64,000 nt of DNA from Phytophthora quininea. Lineage: Eukaryota; Oomycota; Peronosporomycetes; Peronosporales; Peronosporaceae. A program made the translations under genes and the position numbers. The stretch spans positions 496,001 to 560,000 of the forward strand of contig JAAVTG010001008.1 in NCBI GenBank assembly GCA_011947345.1. Reading direction: 5' to 3'. Of the stretch, positions 23,280-33,800 are shown in pieces (the first letter of the stretch is position 1; each line of letters opens with the position of its first letter). The notes beneath the pieces are model-generated. The model searched no databases, was not told the origin of the DNA, and saw nothing but the letters and a program-made list of their open reading frames with translations.

Positions 23280-24500
23280 CCATAGCTCCGCGGTCTCATC
23301 TAAGGCGTGTCGGCTTACGAACAGAACAACAACTGTATACCGGTCATCTTGAAGCCTGTGAGATATACCCCTAACGTCCTTTTTCACGGCAAGGCTCACG
23401 TTTTTCACACGGGCGCTGCATAGTAGAGCACCATGAATTCGTCTGTTTCAACCGAGGTTTTGTATTGGCCTGACTCGGCGCTGGATTCTCCAGGAGAACT
23501 TGACCCAGCACAGTTCTCGTCTGTGCAAGCACGTTTCGATTCATGTGCCAACGACACACCATGGACGGGACGTCGGGAAACAAACGATCGAGGGCGTTCA
23601 TACAAGCTAGATCCCGATCTGAGAGAATAACGGATGGCCACGCGATATCGTATGTCGACATCAAGTTCTGAAGCTGCCGGAGAGTCCACACGAAATCCTC
23701 CTCTTTCTCACCTGGTAGCCAGCACTGAGCCGTTGGAAGTACAGTGTTCATGTTCGTCATGACAATCATGTTCAACAACGGAAGGTCGTACTCAATGGTC
23801 TTGTAGGTGCAATCCATAATCAAGACGTTGGAGTGCCAGCAGTAAATTGGAGAATATCCGGACGAGACCAAAACAAGTAGCGTAACCGCGACGTTTCAGG
23901 ATTCGCGTCATACTCGTAAAAAAATGTATTCTTCCAGCTGCTTCAGCAGAAGTTCGGTCGGTGTGTTGTTCGCCAATTGCTCCCGCCGGTCAGCATCTTT
24001 GCGATTAGAAATATCGTTGGCCGTAATCGCGGTGTGCGGATCAGCTTGACGAACGGTGGCAAGGACGATTTCGGGAGAAACACCAATCGCGCTTTGAGAA
24101 GCAATCAAATTCGAGACAGATACAACTCCCGACATTGCACGCTTCATGTCACGACGCTGGTGCCCTCGATGAATGCTTGCATCTTCAGATGGAGGATGGT
24201 TGTGATACAGCGATCCATTCAAGTGAACCAACTTCTATGGACCGGCAATTATCAGCATCAACCGCTTTCAACCGAATTTTCATAGTGCAGCCGATTTTTG
24301 CTGATGCCACGGTGTGTACGAACGTGGTCCTCTTCCTGACGTCCACGATTGTTCTGCGTGCGGCCGTACTTGTCGCACTTGTAATCGCGCTCTCGAATAT
24401 CCAGTGCCTTGATTTTTCTTGTAATGGCCTTTTGTTACGTCGATTATCAGCTTCCTATTTCACACGTGCAGTGCTGCCTCAGCCTGGGAGCGGACCAAAG
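23280..24500 (-). pseudogene. MULE-type transposase remnant
   Basis: Three frame-broken blocks in N- to C-terminal order on the minus strand. The N-terminal block (about 24130-24500) carries YHNHPPSED, the FAR1/FLYWCH-like zinc-finger end. A middle block (23908-24130) has PEIVLATVRQADP. A C-terminal block (23420-23870) reads MDCTYKT, the first catalytic Asp of MULE transposases, then SDRDLACMNALDRLFPDVP and CRWHMNRNVLA, the second catalytic Asp and the conserved CxxHxxRN region. This order is the DDE_Tnp_MULE layout. Stops and frameshifts separate the blocks, and no terminal inverted repeats were found. It lies between the cut end of the tRNA array and an inverted piece of that array. Confidence 0.8.
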
Positions 24501-24523
24501 AGCAAATCGTACTGAGCCCATAA

Positions 24524-24814
24524 CCTTTGGAGGCGGCGCGCGGCGTTCTGCGTGCACTAGGCGTGACGTGACGGGTCAACGTCGCTCTCGAGGTCGGTAG
24601 GGCTGCCTACACTGGCCACCACCGGCTGGCTACCACCGCCTGGCGCCGCGCGTGATTGCTGTTGGGCCCGACTGGCCACGTCGCTCGACGCCAGCGGTGA
24701 GCTGAGTGCTGGCCACCGACCGCGCGAGGGCGCCGTGACGGCTGGGGCGACTGTGCCCGCAACGTAAGGTTCGCTCGCGGCGGCAGCGCACGTGGCGTGC
24801 GAAGGTGGAGAGGA
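24524..24814 (-). repeat. Inverted fragment of the tRNA-Phe array unit, without the tRNA
   Basis: The reverse complement matches the array unit from TCCTCTCCACCTTCGC through the GCCTAGTAC/ACGCAGAAC unit junction to CCTCCAAAGG, almost perfectly (one T/C change at the junction). It starts in unit coordinates where the truncated unit 29 stops (CAACTTC|), overlapping it by TC. It therefore looks like the missing remainder of unit 29 plus the beginning of a unit 30, turned around. Confidence 0.9.
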
Positions 24815-25066
24815 GACGGATCCAGGAACAAGTCAAAGCCTGCACTGGAAGGTTTGACGCTAGCATGGAAGGCCCTGTCTCCACGGCCTCATCGAAATCA
24901 TCCACTCGAAGTGACAACTAAAGCTCCGAGTTCGAGATTATGACCGACATTGGCTAACAAGGCGTGGTCACACCGAAGACGTCGGCGCATGAACCCTGGA
25001 GAATAGTAAAAGCGCAAAAACGACAGAAAACGCACAAGAAAACATGGAGTTTTAGGAACTGCAAGA

Positions 25067-25390
25067 ATGCCGACATTCAGCGAGCGAATCAACTTAAATC
25101 ATCCAGCTCCAAGCCCGAGACCGCCGCAGTCTTATACTAAGCTCCTTCTTAACCCCAATTCTGAGCATTACAGCAGCGAAGAGACAACCCAACACCGCCG
25201 AAATCTGTCCGTGAACGACATACTGAATCGTACCACGGGCGAAGACGAGGCAATTCAACACGTTAACGGTGACGAACAAGTTGAGGACGAAGCTCCGCCC
25301 TATCTGCCGGACATACTACCTCCACGAGCTTGGGGAACGCAGGCTCAAGGCCTTTTAGGCAACGTAAAGGTGAATCGTCGCCTCGACTAA
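25067..25390 (+). CDS. Hypothetical protein, 107 aa
   Basis: An open frame of 107 codons with a Pro/Ser-rich N-terminus (NHPAPSPRPPQSY) and an acidic C-terminal half. I recognise no domain, signal peptide or membrane segment. The surroundings are transposon debris, so it may be the start of a decayed element protein rather than a host gene. Only the length and absence of stops support it. Confidence 0.25.
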   Translation: MPTFSERINLNHPAPSPRPPQSYTKLLLNPNSEHYSSEETTQHRRNLSVNDILNRTTGEDEAIQHVNGDEQVEDEAPPYLPDILPPRAWGTQAQGLLGNVKVNRRLD

Positions 25391-25779
25391 AAGCTCTGAA
25401 GGGAAAAAAGTAATTGAACAGATATATAACTTTTACGTAAATAAAATTCATATTACAATTGCAATCCTGCATTCACTTAGTGCGTGTTCATCATAAATTA
25501 AAAAGTAAAACAGCTTTTGGTTAATTAAGACAGGTTTCTGTCCGTTAAGATCGATTTTCGAGGAATTAAGAGGGATTAGTGTAAAAATAAGACGGAATAT
25601 TGGATTGTGTAACATCAGTTTTGATGCGCATTGTAACTCTGTGAAACTATAAAAATAGCATTCAAAAATTGACAGTAGAATAAAATAACAGTTAGGATAA
25701 CTCAACAATGAATTGTATTTATTGAAGAGCCTTAAGATGAACCTCTAGTTGCGCTAGGTTACTCACAGGAACAGGAGAA
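25391..25779. other. A+T-rich spacer, no gene seen
   Basis: Low-complexity A+T-rich DNA with no convincing ORF on either strand, between the hypothetical ORF and the Copia remnant. Confidence 0.5.
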
Positions 25780-25789
25780 GTGTCTTTTA

Positions 25790-26695
25790 GCGATTCCAAA
25801 CGAGTCTGCAAACTCGAGCCGATGGAGGTGTCGGTGTCTGGGATCTTCGACAGCAGCGTATCCAAAACGCTTGATAGGGAATGTTTTCTTAAAGAAATAC
25901 CTATTTTTGAGGCAAGTCATATGCTTTGCTCTGCGCCTTTCTTGCCTTTTTTGCGCTGTACCTCTCGCTTCTTTTGCGCGCTCTTGGGGCACCCGTTTCT
26001 TCCATAGCTCCCCCATGGAGACAAAAGTAAGACTCGTTCCGCGTGACGATAGTGAGGAGTCGGATACTAGCTTTCTGTATCGGCTGGCAGTCGGGATGCT
26101 GGTGTATCGTGGTACAGGAACGCGACCCGATTTGTCTTTCTCAGTGGGACAACCAAGTCGGCTCGAGGCTAGTCCATATGATAAATACGTTGGAGCATAA
26201 AAATAAGTTTTGCGTTACCTTGTGGGGATTGTGGGGTATGGTATACGATACAATTGTGGGCAAGTAGAGTCTGGAAACGTGACTTAGGATGGATATTGCG
26301 ATAACGACTGGGCCAACGACCCCGACTCTAAAAAACACCACTGGATTCGTATTCACGATGGCTGGTGGAGCTGTATCGTGGATGTCAAAACGACAGTCGA
26401 TCGTGGCATTGTCGACAACAGAGGCGGAGTATGTGGCGGCGTGTGAGGCAACTACGAAAGCAACGGCAGAAAGAAATATTTTGCAAAAAGTCCTGCCTGG
26501 TAAGAGTGTGAAACTTAAGATTAGTACCGATAACCAAGCTGCACATGTTTTAGCGACCAATCCGACTTACAGTCGTCGAACGAGACACATTGAACTCCTT
26601 TGCTCGGGAGCAAGTGCAGAAGGGCTTCGCAAAGTGAAGGGCGATGATAACCCAGCTGATACTTTTACGAAGCCTTTGGACAAGATATGTTGAAG
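25790..26695 (+). mobile_element. Ty1/Copia retrotransposon remnant: RT end and RNase H
   Basis: From 26013 the sequence reads YRLAVGMLVY followed by GTGTRPDLSFSVGQ, the conserved C-terminal end of Copia reverse transcriptase. Then come, in broken frames, the RNase H motifs TTGFVFTMAGGAVSWMSKRQ, LSTTEAEYVA and STDNQAAHVLA, and the terminal ADTFTKPLDK. The RNase H frame is open from 26289 to 26693; the RT part has several stops, and the sequence from 25790 to 26010 is scrambled. Gag, protease and integrase are absent, so this is a 5'-truncated, non-autonomous relic. Confidence 0.88.
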
Positions 26696-26823
26696 AGGTT
26701 GTTACAGCTGGTGGGCGTCGGTGCAGGAAGTTAGCGTGGGAACGGAACTACAAGTTCTGCTTTTGGTGATCGAAGAATGATGGAAGTGCATTCCGGTGAT
26801 CGAAGCAAACTTTGAAGGAGGTG

Positions 26824-27075
26824 TGTTGGTATGTATGTCAGAACCGTGCTGTTGGTAAACAAGCTGGGACAGGTGATCCAACATAATTTTATGTTAGTAA
26901 GACTAAGCGGTAGCCTTACTCTGCTGCAAGCTAACCCTCCTACCAAGTGTACGCTCCGCACGGATTGAGGGCCACACACAAAATTGGTTATTTCCCAAAA
27001 GGGGGACCTCAAACAGGTTTGTCTCCTCGAAGGGGACAATGACCGCAAGGGGACCTTTTAGTTAAATAAAAAGCG
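26824..27075 (+). repeat. Candidate 3' LTR of the Copia remnant
   Basis: After the RNase H stop a purine-rich tract (GAAGGAGG, 26814-26821) is followed by TGTTGGTATG, a typical LTR start. The sequence at about 26985-27075 recurs inverted at 27764-27840, which supports its being a dispersed LTR. No matching CA end or 5' LTR is visible, so the right boundary is a guess. Confidence 0.45.
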
Positions 27076-27763
27076 AAGTAATTGAAGAAAAATTGTGTAG
27101 CTTATGAAAGTAGATAAGACATACGCAAGCGCGTTGATGAGTCGGTATTGTTCTCCAGGTTACTCGGATCATTGTTGAGTTGTGGTCTTCTGTTGGTTGC
27201 AGCTGAGGTTTCAACATTGTACGTGTCTGTGGACGCTCCAGTGGTGTAGCTATGAACGGATGCCATAGTACCCGCGTACGTGGTTGCGAAGTCATCCGTA
27301 GTACTGTGGTTCTGCGTCGTTGCAGCAGTAGAGTCGCCGTAGGTATCTCGTGCAGTGGTTCCGTGGCAAAAATAAATACAGCAGTTGTGCCACATTCTTT
27401 TGAATTGGGGCACGAGGAAGGGAGCGGATTGTGGACAAGGGAGTAAGTTTTGAAGTGAGCTGTATTAACCTTTGCTGACCTTGTGCTACCTCTCGAGGAC
27501 GCCGCCTTGCACTAGCTCCTCCGTCCTCGCGCAGCCACCCATTTGCCTTCATCGATTACGGGGCGCCCGCCGATTGCGATCCACCAGCAGCACATCCGGG
27601 AATAGTGCTGACCGGCGGGATCTGAACCGTTCAACACATTCTGTGCCATTCATAGATGCGAAGAAGTACTACGACAGCACTACGTTTCGTGCTTTCTACA
27701 AAATGCTACGAAGGAGACCACCACACAGGCTGTGTGGCACAGCACTACCGACTCGTATTAAAT
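27076..27763. other. Non-coding or degenerate transposon-flanking DNA
   Basis: The only long frame (27102-27413, minus) is Thr/Ser-rich low complexity without a recognisable domain. Position 27460-27600 contains G+C-rich sequence resembling retroelement LTR/leader DNA but nothing definable. Confidence 0.35.
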
Positions 27764-27840
27764 GTTTTGCTTTTTATTTAACTAAAGGCCCCCTTGCGGT
27801 CATTGTCCCCCTTCGAGGAAACAAACCGAAAAATTGGAAT
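27764..27840 (-). repeat. Inverted copy of part of the Copia LTR
   Basis: The plus strand here (CTTTTTATTTAACTAAAGGC, then CTTGCGGTCATTGTCCCC) is the reverse complement of about 26985-27075 with a few substitutions and a short deletion. It directly adjoins the broken 3' end of the neighbouring NTPase gene, so an element in the other orientation may have landed there. Confidence 0.7.
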
Positions 27841-29917
27841 TACCAAGTTCACTCCTTTTTGTTGGCCGGGAAAATGCCAGCAGCTTGCCGTCCAAGTAGA
27901 AACCACAGCAGGCTCTCTGTCGGCTCGCTATACAACTGCACAAAGTGGCTGAAGCCCACTCTCCACGATTTCCACTGCGAATACCAACTGTTGTAAGCCT
28001 CTGTCTTCTCTTGATCTGCTGGTTGGGTCTTCGTCTGCATGACAGGAGGGCTGATCCCGCACAATGCTTCAAGAAACCAATATACACTCACGAATTGCCC
28101 AGTAAAGTAACATCCAACGTGCACGACTTCCTTGTTCGCTTTTGCGGCCCGTCTTACCTCGCACGTATCGATCGCCAAAAGCAACAAAATGCGAGCTGCT
28201 ACTGCACCAATATCATCCACGCTTAACACTTCCTTCAGCAACAACCTTTTCAGTTGGGTAGGATAAACTTCGATAGCGCCGAGTCGACCACATACCACAC
28301 ACGAGCTGCTCCCAACGCCAATACTGGATCCGATGAATATTGGCTAAACAAGCCGTCGTTCTTGGAGTTCACGTAGACTAGAGTCGCCATAAAGTCCGAG
28401 ACGAGGCGGGGCGTTAGAGTAGACGATAGACGTGGTCGAAACCCCAATCGACACAACATGGAAGCTACCCCCAAACATGCTCTTTTCGTTGTAGCTGGCT
28501 TCCTCCAGAGGTAGTCCCAGTAAGAACTTCTGGGCCGCCAGATTGAGCACATCAGCCATCGCGCTGGATTGCGAGGACTTTTTCATCAACGCAAGGTAGA
28601 GACTTCTCCACATCGGACGGCCCATCAAGATGAGACCACGAATATCTGCTTCCTTTACAGCACAATTGTACGCACATAGCGGTTTCTTGCCATCTAGTTT
28701 ACCGTCGCGATTGAGTTTGGCATGCCAATGAACATCATCGTGTGAGTGAGAACAAACAGCGGAAAACGGGAGGACTTCTCTCCAGCCCTGTCATATCGAG
28801 AAGATGCGTCCACAGGCGATCGATATAACGATAGAGAGTTTGAGTCCGAGATCACAAAGTTCGGATCCGCTAGAACCGCAAAATGCCACCACGAACGTCG
28901 TTCTTCCAAATCTCCAGGTTCGCGAGAGTCAGCGCTTTTTGTAAGCGATCAAATCAGCTATCCCCGAGTGCTCTGGTCTCGTCGACAGCTAAAATCAACA
29001 CTCGTCCAAGTTTCCCAGAAATTCGACTCCTCGGGACGATCTCGCCATCGCTGCTTTTTTCTCATTTTGTCGGAAGCTTCCCGCCACCACATCGTCAGCT
29101 TTGCAGCCGTTTGTGAACAGCTCCATCCACTCTCCACCCACTCGGGGCCAATTCTCAAGCGCATAGTAAAATGCCGCCACTAGGCGCTTACTGATTTCGA
29201 GCTGGTCGGAACCTGGAGCGAACAGATAGTCTCGGAGATGCTTCGTTGGTACTGGGAAACACGTCGACGGTCCGCGGCGAGTGCAAGTATATAGCAGCAC
29301 TCGCATGCTGGGTGCAGCACTCATATCCTGCGCAGTCTTCTTAGCTAACTGAAACAGCAGTCGACTCTTCCCGAACCCGGAGCTTTGGACGATAGTCGTG
29401 TACGGAGCTGTGTATGCCTGAGTGTTGGCAGTGTATGCTTTCCAGCATCGCTCCACGTACTCTAGTAGTTTGTCACAGGCATCGCCACAGTACTCAGTCT
29501 CTGTGAAGGCGTACAGCAGACGTTCATGAAGATTGGGATCCATGGCGTGTTCTTCCTCCGGCTTCGCGTTCATCACATCTGCGAGTCTCTGAGCCACGAT
29601 AGTCGCGGACGAGGAAATAATAGTATCGCTCGCGGATGGGTACTCGTTGATGAATTCTCCCTTCACGTAAGCAACAAGTTCCTCGATTCCATTTGTCTGC
29701 CTTAGATAATGCGCCACCGGGCCTACACGCAGATTCAGTGTCTGCTTCTGGATTCCTTCGAGATGCAACCGCAAATACTCGAATGCGGCGCTGCTTCCAA
29801 TCTCGGACAAGTTGGGCCCTGCAACAAATTCAATACGGTGAGTATCAGCAGGAGGTTTATAGCTGAAAGCAGGTTTGATGCTGTACCGCGGGGGTTGCTC
29901 GGTCTGGCTTGCTTCAC
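27841..29917 (-). pseudogene. Broken P-loop NTPase of the oomycete Crinkler/transposon-linked type
   Basis: Read right to left: a short first exon (about 29893-29917) with an acceptor CAG near 29826, then a domain carrying the Walker A motif QSSGFGKSRLLFQLA (about residue 140), then LENWPRV. Separate frames further on hold the downstream landmarks I associate with this family: a GRPMWRSLY block (28560-28630), ATLVYV (28380-28400), and VAARILLLLAID (28170-28200). The last recognisable block, near 27850, ends in a stop beside the LTR fragment. At least four frame breaks are present, so it is not functional as written. Such NTPases occur in Crinkler-type effectors and in related transposon proteins; no LFLAK-type secretion leader is visible here. 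The assignment is from memory of the family and is inference. Confidence 0.6.
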
Positions 29918-30055
29918 TTCTCCACGGCGTTACGCTTCTCTTGAAGAAAAACGTAATTCTTTATAAAAACATGCTTGATCGTGGCTCCCCTCAATCGAAG
30001 GAAAAACGTTTCGCCGAAATAGCAAACCGATAACCTTCCAGTCGCCGAAATCACC

Positions 30056-31296
30056 ATGGTCGCCACCGATATTTATCAACGCTGGTCCTTTTGGAGAGTT
30101 CTGCTGTCGTATTGCGTCTCCGTGACTGGCAGCTATTGCAGTGAGTTTATACTGTATCAAGTCTGTCATCCATTTTAACTAACAACCTTCTTGAACAGCC
30201 ATTCAACTGATGGATCGCTGGCGTCATGTTCGCTCTATTGCTCAGAAGCGTATAATGTTAGCGTTGTCATCGCTCGCCCTCGGTGGATGTGGGATTTGGT
30301 GCACCCATTTCACTGGCATGACAGCGTTGGACTTGCAGACCTTGGAGGGATTAACTCTCGCCATCGATTTTGAGTTGGGCTTCACCATCTTCTCGTTCGT
30401 TGTGGCCGTGGTTGGAGTGTTCATCGGTTTGAACATCGCATCGTCGGATCCGTATTACCTGGAGATGGAGACGGAAAGACGGAATCGAATGCTGGTCAGC
30501 AACTTGTGAATGCTTTTATGGTAGCTCTATTGGACAAACATTTTGTGTTAATTAATTTCTAGGCCGCCGACTTGAAGCACATCCGAGTTGCAGACATCAT
30601 GAATGTGGCGCCAAGAGAGATGAAAGTGAGTTGAAACGACTGGCTTATCATCTTACACGACCCTGAACTAACTGGTGCTGTAGTTTGTCGCTCTGTTCTC
30701 GAGGCTGTGGCTGATTATAGTCGGTGGAGCTTTTGCGGCTATCGGCGTCTTGACCATGCACTACACAGGCATGGTCGCTCAACGAACTGATGCCACAATG
30801 GCCTTTAACACCCGATGGGTCATCCTCTCCGTGTGCATCGCGCTGCTCGCCACTACGGCAGCTTTCTGGATCATTTTCCGAGCGGTAAGAACAGCCTCAC
30901 AACTTACGGGCTTTCATGGAGCTCATTCTTCTTGTCTGTCTGTGGAAGTTGGTTTTTATGCCGCATAATGAGCTATTACGGCTGGGCAGCGCACTCATCA
31001 TGGGCGGCGCTGTCTGCGCGACGCATTACTGCGGCATGACGGCAGCTTCGTACACTTACAGCGAGACAGCCATGAACTCAACAGCAATCTTGGTGAATGG
31101 CGCACACGCAGCAAGCGCAGCTTCGCACGTTTCGCTGCTGTCGTGCTACTGGCTCACGATCTACAGCGTGGCTCGGAATATCCAAAAGTCTTCAGTCGAA
31201 TTGGCAAGAAATCAATCGCCGCGGTTTCTGAATATTCCTCGAGCATCAGCGGAAGTCATTCGCGAAGCCACAGAGGCGGCAAGCTCAAAAGTTTAA
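30056..31296 (+). CDS. MHYT-domain integral membrane protein, five exons
   Basis: The protein has the three repeated signatures of the MHYT sensor domain, THFTGM, MHYTGM and THYCGM, each in a membrane helix, with about seven predicted helices in total. In bacteria this domain is proposed to bind copper and sense O2, CO or NO and is usually fused to signalling outputs; here no output domain follows, and the tail is short and polar. Exons are 30056-30140, 30199-30494, 30563-30625, 30684-30884 and 30949-31296; all introns are GT-AG. The second donor (CTG|GTCAGC) is weak but is the only one found that keeps the frame ahead of a TGA at 30507. The last intron joins FRA to LVFMPHNELLRLG. The start ATG has a good context (CACCATGG). 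Confidence 0.82.
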
Positions 31297-31331
31297 CACC
31301 ACCGTAGATACAACAAGCAGTTTATTGAACG

Positions 31332-32490
31332 TTACGGCACGGAATACAGCACACTACGAATGCCCCTCGTGGTGATGTCTCCCCACTGCGCCACGTCCTG
31401 TTGCAATTCCTGCCAGTCCGCCTCCGAAAGCTCAAACTCAGGGCTGTGAAGTTTCACGAAAGCCGCTCGTCGTAGTGTCACGACCAGTTCTTCTTCATCG
31501 TTTGATTCATCGGTAGTTGATCCAGACGAAGTCGAAGCAGGTTTGTGTTGTGGCTTATCCGCAGTCAGCACAAACACCGCCGACACATCTTTGCGGACTC
31601 GTTCACTCGGCACGTACGGATACAGTTCGTCCTCATCAACCGAATCGATCACGAGGATCCCACACGGAGTGCCACCAAACCTATCGTCTGATGCTGTGAA
31701 CAAGTGTGAGAACATGATGCCGCTCACTTCTGTTGTGATGCCCATATCATTCGTCGAGACGACTCGGGCGTTGTAAATGTTGCCATCCACGCCATTGTAG
31801 TCGTCTCGCACCGTCGTGTGGCCTAACCTCTCGGTAATGCTGATCTCCACATTGTCCAGACTGAAGAGAACCGCGTCGTACACTTGTTTCAGCGACTTTG
31901 CGCCGGGAAAATGAGCAGTGTGGTAGATGACGCAGCAAACGTCTCCGTCGGCTGTCTCGTAGCGCTCCTCGGTAAACTGTGGCTGGTCCGATGTGAATTC
32001 ACTGCGAGTCGAGACGAAGTCGTACGCGGATTTAAACTTTTCCTCTCGAAGAGCAAGAAGTGCCGCCTTGCGCTCTTCCCAGCTCTTCTTGAGGCAGATG
32101 CGAGTGCACAATGGATGTCCTTCCTGTTGGACAAGTAGAGCTACGTGAACATCGGCTTTAGAGGACAAGATGCTGCTAGTGTGCCGCACCAACGGAGGTG
32201 TCAATGCAGAGTGGAGTTTGGCAAGAGCAAGTTGCTGTTGTCGAGCTGCAGTCTTCAGCGCCTTGTTTTCCGACCAAAGCTTCGTCACTGGCGTGAGCTG
32301 CGGGTGTTGTAGAGACTCGTTCAAGGACTGCAGCTCGAGCTCGGACTCCAGTCGGCGGATTTCTCCTTTGAGCTCGCTGATCTCCTCCTGCACACGCATT
32401 GGGATTAGCTAGAAGCCTTTATGCACACAAGTTCGCTTCTCGCTCAACCTTGCGCTTGGTATTGGTCGACTTGCGCCTCTTGTCCGCCAT
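31332..32490 (-). CDS. Family member A: bZIP-like N-terminus plus conserved oomycete domain
   Basis: Exon 1 (32449-32490) encodes MADKRRKSTNTKRK, a basic stretch; intron 32388-32448; exon 2 opens with the heptad-like EEISELKGEIRRLESELEL. Basic plus zipper-like segments resemble a short bZIP. The C-terminal ~260 residues carry the family landmarks ITERLGHTTVRDDY, VDEDELYPY, SERVRKD, LRRAAFVKLH and a final helix with WGDITTRGIRSVLY. A second intron (32124-32189, 66 bp, GTGCGG..CAACAG) sits where other members have one, but it has no stop and is a multiple of three, so both spliced and unspliced forms stay in frame. The fold of the C-domain is unknown to me; a START-like helix-grip is a guess. 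The gene ends 35 bp from the MHYT gene, tail to tail. Confidence 0.7.
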
Positions 32491-32689
32491 GGTGCAGACG
32501 TGTAGGCAGCGCTAGAATAACCGCCGTCTGCAGGAAGCGTGTGCCTTTCCCAGCCCTACAACACCGGATGGCGTGACAGCGCGCGCCAATCAAACGATTT
32601 GCACACCCAGCATGCTCTTCAAGATTGCTTTTTCGCGTCGGTAAAGCCTTCGCTGGCATCGCATTAAGCACTTAGGCGGTCAAAATCGA

Positions 32690-33721
32690 TTAGTTCGGTC
32701 GACTGGGAGGGTTATTGCTCTTATTGGCCACGAAGAGGACGAGGTTGTTCAGCACCTGTGTCTGGGCCAGCACTGTTTGCGTCAAATCCTTCATCGCGCT
32801 GGCCATCTCGCTGATAGAGCTGTCGCTCCCTGACCCTCTTGCTCTGATCGCCTCGGCAATGTTGTTGAGACCGTCAGCAATGGCATGCAGTCCTTCCGCT
32901 TCAGCTTCCTCTCGAGGTCGCTTGCGGCTCGGCCCACCAGATCTTTGGCCTCCTTCCTGGCCTGTTCGTCGGTCTTCGTCGTCTCTTCCTCGTTCGACAT
33001 CTTCTTGCCCTCTTTGCTCATTCCCCAGTTCTCTTTGAGCCCCGTTCTCTCTTGCATCACCATCGTTGTTTCCTTGGTCAGCTTCTTCTTCTTGTCGAGC
33101 GTCTTCCTGGTGTCTATTCTCTTTGAATTCTTCTGCTTCTGTCTCTCTGCGACTGTCTCGGCGGACTATTCGGTCGCCTTCATCACCACTTTGGCCTCTT
33201 TGACTGTCATCCTCATCTCTTTCATCGGCCTCCTCTTCTGGATCTTCTTCGTCTTCATCGTTGTCAAACCAATGTCTTGGGGACAAATGCTGATCTTCTT
33301 CGCGGTCACTTTGCGCATCATTTCGACCATTTTGACGGTCTTTTTGCTCGTCCTCTGCTCCCCAGACCTCACACATGACTGAGTAGTACGGAGGCTCGTG
33401 AGCTTTGGCATTGGCGTCTTTCAGAGCCGCTCGGTACGTCGTGAACAGTTTTTCATGTGCTTGAGCTTAGATTTGCACTGGCGGCCAGTCACTTGGAGGC
33501 CTCCGACGCCGCTCGTCTCAGCCGCCAGCAGCTCCCAAGCAGTTTGGCGCTGTCGAGGGTCTTTGGCCTCGAACCTCTCGCTCAGCGTCCGGAAGCGCAG
33601 CCGCAGCAGCGTCTCCGCCGCCTTTGCCGTCCATATCGCAGCATTCTTGCGCGGCTGCGCGATCGCTTGCGCTGTCTGAGGCCTCGCCTCTTCATCCGCT
33701 GCGAGTCTTCTTGCGTGTCAT
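32690..33721 (-). CDS. Gene B: Myb/SANT-like DNA-binding protein with acidic middle, frameshifted
   Basis: The N-terminal part (IWTAKAAETLLRLRF, then QTAWELLAAETSG, VTGRQCKSKLK) is a trihelix/Myb-SANT-like domain with the usual Trp and QCKxKxK end. The middle is a long acidic-arginine low-complexity region with many DE/R repeats, and the C-terminus forms an amphipathic helix (IADGLNNIAEAIRARG and onward). The frame breaks near 33705, just after the first eight codons, and near 33455 between QCKSKLK and HEKLFTTY. Such proteins in oomycetes are often derived from Harbinger-type elements or act as host transcription factors; no transposase lies beside it. It is not a member of the A/C-K family although it sits inside that cluster. 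Confidence 0.6.
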
Positions 33722-33800
33722 GGTCAAATACTGGACAAAAACAAGATAACAATTAAAAGGTAAAGTTGAAGTTGCTTTCAATTGCTAGAGTTCTTGTCGA

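Noticed and set aside
27472..27996. 174-codon plus-strand frame
   Set aside because: Runs from LTR-like DNA through the inverted LTR fragment into the antisense of the NTPase relic, so it is a chance frame.
33457..33756. Plus-strand Leu/Arg-rich frame
   Set aside because: Antisense of the Myb/SANT-like domain.
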